Source: Rhea pennata (Eukaryota > Chordata > Aves > Rheiformes > Rheidae). Taken from it: a DNA stretch of 64,000 bases. The position numbers were made by a program, and so were the translations under genes. The notes under the pieces are model-generated. The model was given only the letters and a program-made list of their open reading frames with translations, was not told where the DNA came from and ran no database searches. Of the stretch, positions 1 through 11,900 are shown one piece after another. The stretch lies in assembly GCF_028389875.1 (NCBI RefSeq), contig NW_026907680.1:806001-870000 (forward strand), read 5' to 3'. Position 1 is the stretch's first letter. Every line of letters starts with the position of its first letter.

Positions 1-240
1 CTCACCAGTGCTGAGCAGAGGGGAAGGATCACCTGCCTCCACCTGCTGGCAATGCTCTTCCTGATGCAGCCCAGGATACCATGGCTGCTCTTTGCCACCA
101 GAGCACATTGCTGGTTCATGGTCAGCTTGGTGCCCACCACAGCCCCCAGGTCCTTCTCTGAAAAGCTCCTTTCCAGCACAGCCAGGTATCAGCACCCCTC
201 CCTGGTTACGCACCAAGTCCCTGCTTCATCAGGACATTGT
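1..240 (-). mobile_element. CR1 LINE fragment, window edge
   Basis: Reverse-strand CR1-like sequence that includes the region usually preceding the CR1 3' end. The same element is present in full, in the opposite orientation, at about 54,930-55,645. It is cut by the window start. Its right border is approximate, judged from where similarity to the 55 kb copy passes into the shared flanking sequence. Confidence 0.6.
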
Positions 241-1398
241 TGAAGAAGCAATGGGAGACAGCGTGGAGCCCTTCTGGAGGCAGCTGCACAACACCTGCTG
301 CTCTCCTCTCCTGCACTGAGCTTGCCAACACCCCTGCTGCCTCCCCAGGCTGGTTGCTCCCTCCCAGGCACTAACAGCAGCTTTGTGGCCACTGGTGGCC
401 TCTCAGGTCTTGAGGCACAAGTGAGCTCACTAGCAGAAGCAGCAGCAAGCTTCCTCCTCCTGGCTTCCAGGTGGGTGGGCTTGGAATCACCTCCCTGTCA
501 GCACTGACACCATTTTCCTGCCGCGACGCTCCCGGATGCAAGGCACAAGTGCCCTCACACTCAGCATCAAAGCCTTGTGCCTGCCAGTGGCCATGCTGGG
601 CTGCACTACAGGGTTTTCCAGTGCAGGAGGACTGAAGTAGGGGACACAGAACAGATCCAGGAGCAATGTGCTCAGTGCTAAGAGAACGTTGAAAACGCTA
701 CATGGCTGTAGCAGGAAGAGAATGGAAGGGAGCAGAGGGACTGCTTTGGCTAAAAGGCAGCACCTGACTTGAGCAAGACCATACGTGTGCTTCCATACAA
801 AATACTTAGGCAGCTCCATCAAGCTGCAGAAGAAAGGTTAGCCAGTTGGTTACTCGCACGAGAAGGAACATGGACTTTACGGTGCCAGACAAGCTCCGTA
901 TCCCTGCAGGCTTGTTAGAGGGAAGTGCCATGTGCCTGGCAGTTTTTGAAACCCCTTGGAGTTTAGATTCAGCCTGCGGCAAGGATTTCTCACAGCCAGA
1001 CCACTTAGTGGGAAACCATTACCGTGCTGTGTAAAGCAAATATTTTTCACCAGCATTGCATTGTATTTTGTGCCGGTCACATCCTTTCTGCTCAGAATAT
1101 CACAATGCCTCTGTATTACCCTGGAAAGTGGCATTTGCTGAAGATCCTTCAGTAGATGCATGGAGGCCAACACATGTACTTCCAACTTCACCTGCACCTG
1201 GGAGAGGGGGAAAAAAAAACCCAGTGTTAGTTTTTCAGCACACACAGCCCAAAACGTTTGTGGAAATAAATAGTACATGGGAGTGGATGGTGCAAAAATG
1301 TAGAGAGATGTAAAGCCCTCAGAGGAACTCAAAATGAAAGGGGCCCACACAGAGGAAGACATTTGATTTTTTGTGTTTGATTATCACTCAACGGGCTC

Positions 1399-1741
1399 TT
1401 GAAAGAGAGTGAAGGAAATTCCACTGGATATCCCCATCAAAGGGATGGGGCCGAACTCTTTTCACTAGTGCCACGCAACAGGACAAGAGGCAACGGGCAC
1501 AAACTGAACCAGCGGAAGCTCCGCCTCAATATGAGGAGGAATTTCTTTCCTGTGAGAGTGACCGAGCACTGGGAGAGGTTTCCCAGAGACATTGTAGAGT
1601 CTCCTCCTCTGGAGAGATTCAGACCCTGCCCGGATGCAACCCTGTCTAACATGGTCGAGGTGACCCTGCCTGAGCAGGGAGGTAGGACTAGATGATCCCC
1701 TGAGGTCCCTTCCAACCTTACCCATTCTGTGATTCTGTGAT
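1399..1741 (+). mobile_element. CR1 LINE 3' end
   Basis: CR1 3'-end sequence on the plus strand. It contains the usual block on dropping the ends of lines (gaggaatttctttcctgtg and similar), the segment preceding the terminal hairpin, and finally the 8-bp-type terminal repeat ATTCTGTGAT. An inverted copy lies in arm B at 21,316-21,660; the C arm lacks most of it. Confidence 0.85.
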
Positions 1742-4472
1742 ATGCCCCACACGTTTTCAGAAAACCCACCGACCATATCTACTTACACCACTGCCCAACC
1801 TGGACTCCTGCAGGTTGGACTCCTGTCTCCAAGCGTCCCATCTTCCTTCACAGCTCAGAAAGGCAGTTTTATGGAGGACAAATCTTTTAGCCGCTTTCTG
1901 CTGAGCCTTCTCGATGGAGATGTATATGCATACACAAACACACACACGGGTACCACTTGCCCTGTCGAAACTTCCTTTTTTTCCAGGGAAACTCCTCTAC
2001 AGGACTATGTAAACCAACCAAGAAGACCCTCAGTGTCTTCCTGCATCGAGCACAATCAGATAAAGTCTCAGAAGCCAATAAATGACATTGCTCCCAGTCA
2101 GCACGGGATGACATTCAAAAATGCTAGTGTTAGGCAATAGGTTTGTGGACACGCCAGCAAATGTTGAAAGCTATAGAGAAACAAATCACAGTGCTGGGTG
2201 AGGAAAAGATCCTGGAGCAAAAAGGACCTCTCTGATGAGCTCCGTGCTTTGAAATAGGTCCTGTCACAAAGCAGGGACTCCAGAGGAACCAGTTTGCCCT
2301 CCTCCTCCGCCCATCCCTTTCCTTTGTCAGAGCCTGGGAAGCACACTGCATACACGAGTGGAAGGCCCACATCTCCAGTGGATCTGAGGAGCTTTCCTTC
2401 TCTGACAATACCTATGCAGACTCTTCCTGTGCCCTTCTGCGAATGGAGCCATTAGGAGCCACAGTCATCTCAGTGTGGCCGGGGACACTGGTGGGGAGTT
2501 CTTGTTTTCTTCTTGAAATTGTATGAGTAAAGAGAAAAGCAAGAACTCAGTCCCTTCAGGAGAGCTCCTGCTGAAGGTGGCAGCCCAGCATGCCAAGAGG
2601 CCCACTTGTGTTCTGAGGCCGTACTTGAAGACCGGGCTGAGAAAATTGTTGGCTTTACCTGAGGACTTTGGCTCCCCAGTATGGCTTAAGGCCTTTGTGA
2701 TGAGGAGTTCCCGCACCCTTTTCTGATCCAAATCATGCTCCCATACGGGCAGCTGACTCTCTGCTGTGACAAACGTGGTCTGGAGGAAAAAGCCAGCCCA
2801 AGATGTCTTTCTGCCTTGCTTGCTTCTGGTAGGGATCAATCTTTTCAAACAAACCAAAACCAGAACCTCTCATTCCTCTCCATGTTATAGGCTCCCCAAA
2901 TAAGAGCTACAGAAGGACCAAAGCACAGGGAATGGCTGGGCAATAAAGTGCCAGAGGGTATTTGCTGCAGGAGGAGTAAGGCCTCTTGGGGAGTAAATGA
3001 CCACATCTGAACTTTGCATGCACCGGGGCAGGCTGTGAGCTAACAGCTCTTGGTCAGGAAGGAGAGGCAAGAGAGAGGTCGCTGAAAGCCGCATCTCCTT
3101 GCCCTTCAGAGGTGAAAAGAAGCCCAGCAGAAGTGCTTTGAAGAGGAAGAGAGAAGCCAAGCAAGGAGCCGCATCTGGCCCTGCCACACATTGACGGTGT
3201 GCTTTCAGCCCAAGGTGGGGGTGCGCTTCTGGAAGGACCAAGCGGACAAAGGCTTTGTGGCTCCTGCCTCTGGCTGAGGAAGCTCCCAGGCCCCAGGCTG
3301 CTGGAAGAAGACCCTGTTGGGGCAATCAGTGCATTTTTGGCTGTTCTGCACCTACTTGCTGCTGTTCCAGCCTGTGCTAGAAAGACTGTGCTGAAGCACC
3401 AGCAGCTCTCGGAACACTGGCCTCAAGCACTTAGTGAGCTGCAGTTTGCAAGCAGAACCTCCGTGTACTTGCTGCTGCTCCAGCCTTTGCAAGAGAGGCC
3501 TAGGCTGGAGTAACATCTCGTTGGAATCGGACTCTCTCCTAAGCCAGAGGTCTGTCTGCAGAGAAGGCAGTGCCTGGCCTGGCCCTGGGGCCTGTGGGGC
3601 AGAGGCTCTGCGGGCTGGCAGAGGCCATGTGGGGTTTTCTGGGAGGAAAACATCTGCACTGGAGGAGAAGAGAGCTAAATTCCCTAATTCTCCCTCCCAC
3701 CGCACTTCTGTTCTGCCTTCCTCCCCTTCTCGCACCATGGCTCCACCGCCTGCAGCTTTTCCTGCCAGCACCAAATGCCCTCTCCCATGTCTATTGCCTG
3801 CCTTAGCCAACACACACCAGCCCACTTCTGGGGCACTTGGCTGTGCCCCAGAGAGCCCTCCCGGCAGCAGGGCACTGCCTTGGGGCACCCACCTCTTGGC
3901 AGGTGCCAAAAAGCAGCTGCCACAAAGGCTCCTGGGGCCAGCAGAGCTGCTGCTGCTGCTGCTGCTGTGCGTGGGCAGAGCAGGGGCAAAAGCACTTTCT
4001 GAGCTTCCCCACAGACCTGCTGACCCCTCAGCAGCCTCCCCAGTCTCCAGCTCTTCTCCAGCCTTGGCACCTCCTTTTCCCTTCCCCCAAAACAACAGCG
4101 TGGAACAGAAAGCCAACACTCAGGAAACCTCCTTCCCTGTGGAGTGGTCCCTGCCTTGACTTTCCTCCGGGCAAGCTCCTGGGGCTGAGCAGCAGCTCTG
4201 AGCAGCCTTGCCCCACACAGCCTCTGATCTGGGACAGCAAGATCCTGCCCTTCTTTGGGCTGCTACTTCCCACTATGGCTTCTCCACGCAGCGCTGCAGG
4301 CAGTTGCCCAGGCGGGCTGAGTGCTGACCAAGGCAGGTGGCAGAGGCATGGCCCTGGGCACCCTGACCTCCCAGGACACTGCTCTCAGCCACAGCCCTGG
4401 GCACACCTGGCTGCACGCACGCCCTGCTCGCACAGCCCTGCCGCCCTCCCCGGCAGAAGGGAGCCATGCCGC

Positions 4473-5904
4473 CCTGTCCCTCGGACACTGTGGCAGCAAG
4501 TCCCTGCCCTAAAGCACCAGCTGCTCCACCGAGAGAGCTCTCCGGAAAGATGGCCTCAACCATCGCCTGCGCGAGGTCTCCAGGACCCCGCGAGCAGCTC
4601 AGCAGCACTGCCCTGCAGCCAGAGACTTCCCACTGGAAGGGCTCTGCCCATTTCTGCCAGAAGGAGCTCTCAGCTGCTGCCTCCCTCCTGAGCGTCCGGA
4701 GCTTCCCTCAGTTTTGTCTCAGCTCAGCTCAGCACGGGCAGGCAGTGCCCTCAGCACTGCGGCTCCTGGCAGAGGAGCTGCTCCTGCACCCAGCAGGGAA
4801 GTCATTTCCCCAGGCTTCGGGGAGTGAGTGAGCTGAGTCAGCCTGGGCCCCTCATTTCTTTGGGGAGAAGCCCTCTAGGTGGTGGGGCAGACACCTCCAT
4901 CCCATGCACGCCACCAACCCCCAGGATGGTTGTGGGATTCATCCTGCTTAAGCTGCCGTGTGCCCAAAAGAGGTGCACAGAAGTGTGCGAGCTCCTTGTC
5001 CCCCCTCCCATTTCCAGTCCAAGGTGGTGGAAGGTGGGAGTCAGCTGCTGCCGTGGAAACAGTGGGTGACACCAGAGGTGCCAGAGGTGATCCAGGGCAT
5101 GCGCAAGTGCCTGCGAGCTCTCCCTGGGCAATGTGGAGAGACACAGACCCGTGTGTGGCATCATCTGGGGGCTCTGGGGGACATTCCCAGAGGCAGGATG
5201 CACCAGCTGCCTACGCCTGGCAGGAAGAAACTTCTCCTTCGGCACTGAGCCAGGGCTTTGCTGCCTGCCAAGGCCTTGCTGGAGGTTTCCCTGCCATCGG
5301 TCCGTTCTCAGCACTTCCTTGCACTGGGGGCAGCAGGAGCCGCAGCCTGTGCTGTGTCGCCATGGGTGGAGGCTGGTGCAGTGCCCCACTGCCCCCCTCC
5401 CCTCGCAGCCAGGTTTCCCGCATGGGGCCATGGCTGGGCTGAGTGCAGCCGCAGCACCCAGCCCAGCCGGTCCCCCGGTGGGGTTATCCCTGCCCCAGGA
5501 CCTCCCCAGTGCGGGGGTCACGGCAGCCCCACAAGTGCCCCGTGCAGCCCCTCCCCACTGCAGGGCCAGCACTGGCCGGGGGCCCCGGGGGTCCCGGTCC
5601 CCTCTGTGACATGGGCTGGCGTCACAGGGGACATCCCTGCTGGGTCACAGCCACCACTGCCCTCTCCCGCCCGCCCACGCACCCTCCCCACTCGTCCCGC
5701 ACAGCCCGCCGCAGCGCAGGCGCTGGGGCTGCTCTGGGCACCACTGTGCTGCCAGGAGCTGACGAGCCCCAGCGGGAGCCGGCGACGGGAGCCCGGGGCA
5801 GCGCGGGGCTGCGCTGAAGGGCGCAGCAGGAGCAGCCGAGTGGCCAGGAAGCCTTTGCAGGGACTTTCCCGCTGCGCGGCCAAGCCAGAGCGCCCGGCAC
5901 GGAC
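4473..5904. promoter_or_regulatory. CpG-rich upstream region of CCDC81-like gene 1
   Basis: About 1.4 kb upstream of the gene-1 start codon. GC and CpG content climb from roughly 5,400 to 5,960, like a CpG-island promoter reaching into the first coding exon. I saw no clear TATA box. Long open frames here (for example on the minus strand over 5,518-6,525) follow from the GC-rich composition and I do not count them as genes. The corresponding stretch is absent from the second copy near 48.3 kb. Confidence 0.45.
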
Positions 5905-8900
5905 ATGGAGCTCCGGGACGCTGGCCGTGCCACGCAGCGTGAGCAGCGGGTGCCCGTCATCCCCCCGCGGGGTAAGGCCTTCGCGACCTCCTTGCCCAGG
6001 ATCGCTGTCGAGAGGCTGAGCACCAAGATGGGTTGTAGATGCCCGGGGGCTGCGGGGGGCCTGGGCAGTCTGGGGGTGCCCCAAGGGTCCTCCGCTGATG
6101 GTGCCTTGTGGTGCAGGGGGCATGACGAGTCTTTGCCTTGCTTTGCAGTGGCCGTGCCCATCTGGGAGGGTGTCTCCAACTACATCCAGGAGAAGCTGGT
6201 GCTGAACAAGGTGGGTGTGCCATCCTCTCCCTCCCCTCCCATACCCATGCTGGCAGCAGCACTGACCCCTCGGGGCCATGGGCCGCAATAGTCCTGCCCC
6301 TCCTCTCCAAGCAGAAGCAACCTCCCTGCAGAAGCATGCTGCAAATGACAGCTGTGCCCCAGACCGACTTCTCCCAAAAGGGAGGTGCCCAATGTGCAGT
6401 GCAGCTGCGGTTGCTGGAAGGGTGGGAGGCTTTCTGGGCCCTCTCTGGAGATCCTGGCAGAGTGCAAGGCCAGAAAGGGAGCCGTTCTGGGAAAGCCTTT
6501 TCTTCGTGTGCTGGAGGGGCGGCAACGTTGCCTTTGGAGGCTGAGGAGGAGGGGGAGGAAACTATGGGGAATGGCCTTCTCAGGGAGTTCTCCAGGGCTT
6601 CCGCCAAGCTTTCCAGAAGGCTCTGTCTTGCCCCTTTGCATGCCAGCCATGGGCAGGGCACCTAGCACCGTGGCCATGCTTAGAGAACAACTCTCTCTTT
6701 GTCTGTCTCCCATGCTTCTAAGGCTTCTCTCTACTTCTCTGGCTGCAGGATGTGAGAATTATTCCCCTTGGCACCTTCAGTGTTGCTACAAAACAAGTCG
6801 TTGCTGGCAAGAACAGTCCTCTGACTGTTCAGAGACCCGCATTTCGCCTCTCAAGCAACCTTGTGGATCTTCACGGCCTCAGCCACGAGGAGGCCTCTGT
6901 TGCTGGTAAGAAGGCAGACTGAAACCTCGGCTTCCCCTGGGGACATCGCGGGGCTGTGGCTCTCTGCTGTTTCCCAGGGGCTGTTAGAAATTGAGACTTG
7001 CTGCCCCGGGTGCTGAGCAGAGCTTCAGGGTGTTTTGATTATCACAACATTATAATGCAGAATCCAACGAGAGTCTCTCGGTGTGTCTCTCTCTTGCACT
7101 GGCTCGAACACGTGGCTCCATAGTGGGGCTTTTGTGGCTGCTGCTTCCAGTGCCGTGTAGTTGCCACTGTTGTTCCCCGTTGATGCCACAGCAGCCGTCT
7201 GCTCAAAAGGACAAGTCCTTCCTATTGCTTCCTAACACCGATGGATTAAGAGGCAGCGTGGAAGGCTGTTGTGCAGCCCATGTGTTTTCCTCCTCCTTTG
7301 GAGCCAGCGTGACATGGCACAGCTAAGGCTCGTCAAAGCTGGCATGGCCTGAGTGCCGGCACCATTCCTCTGTGCACTGCCTTCTGCTGGCAGCTGGCCC
7401 CCTTGCTGCTCTGCTTGGCCTGCCCTCCTGCCTCCCGCTCCCAGGAGATGGTCAGGGCTTGCTCTTGGTGTCTGTGCAGGGAAGGAAGCCCTGCGGTAGC
7501 CTTGTCCCAGGAGGCTGCAGAGTGCTTTGAATTTGGGCCAGGGAGGGCTGACAGGAGCCTCCTGTGGGGGCTTTTGTGGGGGTTAAAGCAGAGAGCTCTG
7601 CAGCTCCGTGCTGCCACAAGACCTTCAGGCGCCCAGCACTGTGTGGGAGCCTGCTGAAGGGCTCCATCCGTGACTGTGCTGCTCTTTGCTTGTTGCCTAG
7701 GGCGCAGGAAAGCTGAGACCCTCAAGTATCCTCACGTAGCCGTGGCCATCTCCGTGCCTTGGAAAACAGTGGCGGCCTGCGTGGAGGAGACCGTGTACCT
7801 TCTGTCTTGCTGCCTGGCCAATGGGAAGAACGTGGCCCTTCTTTTCAAGGGCATTGGCGTGCTTCTCATTGAAGGCAAAGAGGTGACAATGTGGTTTTAC
7901 AGAGGCTTTCTGCGCAGGCTGAATGCCTCCCCACAGCTGCTCGAAGCTCTTCTGGATGTAAGTCTGCCTTTTTCCACAGCTCTCCTTCTCACCCCTTTGC
8001 AAGCCTGGCCAAGTCCAAAGCAACCGCTTTCCCCCCACTGCCAGGTCCTGGGAGTTCTTTCCTGCTAGGCTTCCTCCAGAAGTCTTCCATAAAGTCAGCC
8101 TTTCCTTGGGGTCTTTGTGTTAGGATCCCATTTGTCTCCAGGCCTCCTCTGGCCATGTTTGGGATTGTGGGGCAGTGCGTCCAACAGCTGCTCCTCAAGT
8201 TGCAGAAGACTCTCGGGGTTTGTCACAGACAAAGTCATTGCAAGCCAGGGCCTTTGCCCAGGTCTCCAGTGCAGCCGTGTCATTCAGCCTGGGCTTTCTG
8301 GTGCAGAAGACCTCTGCTTGCCTCCCTTGACTTCTCCACTGGGCAACAACTGCTCTCCTGCATCAGCCTCTTGGCTCTTGCCCTTGACAGAAGCCTGCCA
8401 GTGTTTCTGGCCATCTGCCTGTATTATTCCGCACCTGCTGGTCTGTAGAATGGAGGTGGGGGTGGCTGTGAGCAAGAGCGAGGGGTGTTTCCCTCTTTCT
8501 GAGTGGCAGCTTCTTCTCTGATTAGTGGAAACATGGTCTGCCCTTGTGGGCAGCAAGGTCCTTTTCTTCGTAGCATCTCACCCATGTCTCTGCCCTTTGC
8601 AGATGCCAGAGATGAGGCATTCAGTTCTCGCAAGCACCCAAACAGCGGCTTCCCTGATCCATTCTGGCTCTCTCATTGTCTTTCCAATGTGAGTACTTTG
8701 GTTTGCTCCTTTCCACCTGAGTTCCTGGCTCACCCAAGGAGCAGCTCCTCCCTGCAGGTTTGGTCGAGGTGTGTTGCCAGAGCTAGTGAAGGCTGCTCAG
8801 GATGTGCTTGCAGAGCAAGTCTTCCGAGGAGTTGGATCCCCGTGTGCTGCAGCCATGCCCTGGCTTCGTTTGGGCTCTGTGTGGGGGTTCTGCTGAGCTC

Positions 8901-11900
8901 TGTGCTGGCTCCCACCTTGTGAAGGCCTTTGTTGCACTAGGGGCCCAGGAATGGAGGCTGTTCTTTGCAGATGCTCTGCCCTGAGCTTGGGAGGGATTGC
9001 AAGGGCTGTGGAGGTCTAGATTAGAATTTCCTACGAGGGTGGAAAGCTGGAGGAAAGGGGCCTTGTCTGATGTGCCTGCACAGGAGCCTGCTCAGGAGCT
9101 GTCAGACAGGCTGCAGTGTTGACCTGGAGGGTTTGCTTTGGAAAGCTGAGAAGGAGCTCTCTCCCCAGGGGTAGAGGGAAGGCCTGGAGCAGTGTGAGGA
9201 GGAAGCTTGTGGGCCTGCAGGCAGGCATGCTGGGTCCCTGCACTTCCTGAGGGAGTCTTCCAGGAGATGAGACCTGTCCTGCATATTCCCCCTTTGGGAA
9301 AGGCTGCTCTTCCTAGCAGCTGGGCCATGTGTCTGTGTGCCCAGAATTCACAGAAGCAGCAAAGGAAATGCGGGGCCCTTCCTTGCGAGTGGTGTCTTTT
9401 TCTGGTTTACAGGTATGTGCTTGAGAGTGCCCCTCGAAGACCATCTGTGGGAGCTGTGAAGCCCACGTGGGAAGAGGAGAAGGGACTAGATGTTGCCAGC
9501 AGCAAGGAAGGTAATGGAGTGGCTGATGCCTGGCTGGGCTTTGCACCTTCTCTTTTGTTGGTCCTTGGCAGGGCATTGGAGCCAAGGCTGCAGCACCGTG
9601 GCTCGCCTAGCATGAGGCACTAGAGGCAAGGCAGCTCAGCCCTGATGGGGAGTCGACAATCTGCTCACTTGTGCCAAGACTTCCTTCCACCTTCAAAGCA
9701 ATTCGTTCTGCCCTTGCCTTCTGTGTTTCTCCTACACATTCCCAAAGCACAGCCTTTGGCTTGACTGTGTGTTTTCTTCCCTTCTGATTGCAGAGCATGT
9801 ATCTGGCCAGCGCCTCCTCCAGCGAGAGAGGCAGCCTGAATCCAAAGTGGTGGCTACCAATGTGGAGGAAGGCACGGTGGAGGAAGAGCCTCGAGGCAGG
9901 TGAGACACTTGGGGGAATGGCGGAGGGTGACCCTGTAGCCTTGTGTGTCTTGGAGGGTGATGTTTCCCTTGGACACAAGGTCCCAGCAAGCTCTGAATGC
10001 CTTTTAAGCTCTGCCACGAGGACTAGGCCTCCGTTGCTGGCTGGGCAGACAAGAGCAAGTGCCTGGCAGAGCCTGCTCTTGGCTTTCTGCCCCCGCTGCC
10101 TCTGCTTCCAGCTTCCAGACCTTTGGGCAACTCAATGTAATTGGTCCTTTGGGAAGAGGAGGGCCTTTTCCCCTAGCCCATAGATGAAAGTAAGGAGAAT
10201 GCTGCTCCTCTGTGGAGAGCAGGGCTGGGTGTCTCAGGGCAATTTTGGAGGCTGAGGAAGAGTCTGCATGCCCTTGTCAGGCCTTGTGAGGAGCTAAGTG
10301 GAAAAGCTCAACTGGTGTGAGGTGCAAGAGGGGTGTGCAGGGAATGCTGCTGGAGGGGAGGATGCCTTGGGTGAATATCTCCCCAAAGCTGTGGTGTTTC
10401 CCCTTGGGCAATGCCCTTCCTTTGACTGCCAGCAGCAAGGAGGAAGGAGGGTCATTTCCAGGCAGCAGTCAGGGGTGGCGAGCAGCAGGCTCGAGAGGGT
10501 GTGGCCATGGCTCAGGCAGCCCTTAGAGGCAAGGACGAGTTGTTTGGGCACTTTGAAGAGGATGGGAAGGAGGGACATGAGTGCCTGAAGACGGAAGGAC
10601 TGCAAGGGACAGAGCAGTTATTCCCGGTTCCCTTTCTGAAGCTTCCAAGAAAGCTTGTCCTTGGGGGCCACACCGCAGAGGCTACTGGAGTGCTCAGGAC
10701 AGTGGGTAATGGTGTGTGCTGGAGCCTGTCCTTGGAGCTGACGCTGCTGCTCTCCTTGGTGCCTGGAGAAAAAGTCTTGCTGTGGGCACCCAGAGCTTTC
10801 CCTCGGGCACGCTGTGCAGCCCTGGCTTTTTGGGTGGTGGAGAGTCTCTGTGTCACACTTCCCCACGGTGTGTATTTGCAGCATGCTGCCAGCAATTCAG
10901 CCTAGCTCTGCAAAGGAGGATTTAGTGGGCTGGAGGAAGCAGCTGCCAGAGGCCAGAGCGGGAGCTGGCGGGCCTGAGATTGGCTATCAGAATTCAAGAG
11001 AGGTAGGTGCTCCTGATGGAGGTCCTTCTTTTGGCAGCTTGCTTTCTGCCAAAGCATCGTGGTGTGGGCACTGGCTGGACAAGAGCCCTTCCCATGGGTT
11101 CCGCTGGGCCCTGCCTGACTGTCCCCGGGGTTTGCTGTCAAAGGCGCTGCTTGTGCTCTACTTCTGCAATGCATCTCTCACGACTCCTTCACTCTCCATT
11201 AACCTCTCCCAGCAGAGCCTCTGGGGCCCTCGCTCTAGTGGCCGTGGAACTGCTGGGCCTTTCTGCTATAGCAGATGGAGAGATTCTGTTCAGCGGTGTG
11301 ATTATTCAGATGCTTGGTTCAAACAGGAAAGGGATGTTCAGCCTTGCTGGGCTTCCCTTCAGGGTAAAAGAGCACTGACAGCGAAGGGTCAGAGCAGAGG
11401 CTGAGAAAGAACCTTCCCTTCTGGGAAAACAGAGCTGCCGTAACCCCCACTGCACTCTCTCATCCTCCCTAGCAGGACTGCCCTGCACATTGCCCTAGAG
11501 TTTAGTGAGCTGCCTTCCCCTGCACTTGCCTGCCTTGACTTCCCAATGCTCTGCTGGATTAGCCTCTTTGTGCTTGCCCTGGACATAATCCTGCCAGAGC
11601 TTTTAGACTTTTGCCTATATTCCCCTGCAGCTGCTCTTGTGTGGAATGGAGGGGCTGCTGTGAGCCACAATGATGGGTATTTCAGAGTTTCTGAGAGGCA
11701 GCTTCTTCTTTTCTGAGTAGTGGAAACTTTAGCTGCCTTTGCCAGCAGCAAGATTCTTTCCTTGGCAGCATCTCACCGGTGTTTCTCACCTTTGCAGATG
11801 CTGGAGATGAGGGACTCAGTCCTCGAAGCCAGCCAGAGGAGTGAGACTGAGGCCCCTTGTGCTCTTCCAAGTATTTTTCCAACGTGAGTACTTTGCCTTG

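Larger units (their letters stand above)
1..4472. repeat. Segmental duplication arm A
   Basis: This stretch is present in inverted orientation twice more. Arm B (19,250-22,729) matches roughly 325-3,455, and arm C (48,286-54,950) matches nearly all of it. It carries a run of open frames on the minus strand (about 2,885-3,325, 2,465-2,857, 2,130-2,408, 877-1,362 and 487-822) that recur in B and C with the same order and orientation. I do not recognise the encoded peptides. It also holds a CR1 3' end and a short CTG run near 3,949-3,968. The similarity ends at 4,472, where arm C jumps to sequence equivalent to about 9,995 of gene 1. Confidence 0.8.

Noticed and set aside
5518..6525. Minus-strand open frame of 335 codons over the gene-1 5' end
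   Set aside because: Overlaps a CpG-rich promoter and real HU-domain exons on the plus strand. It has no recognisable domain.
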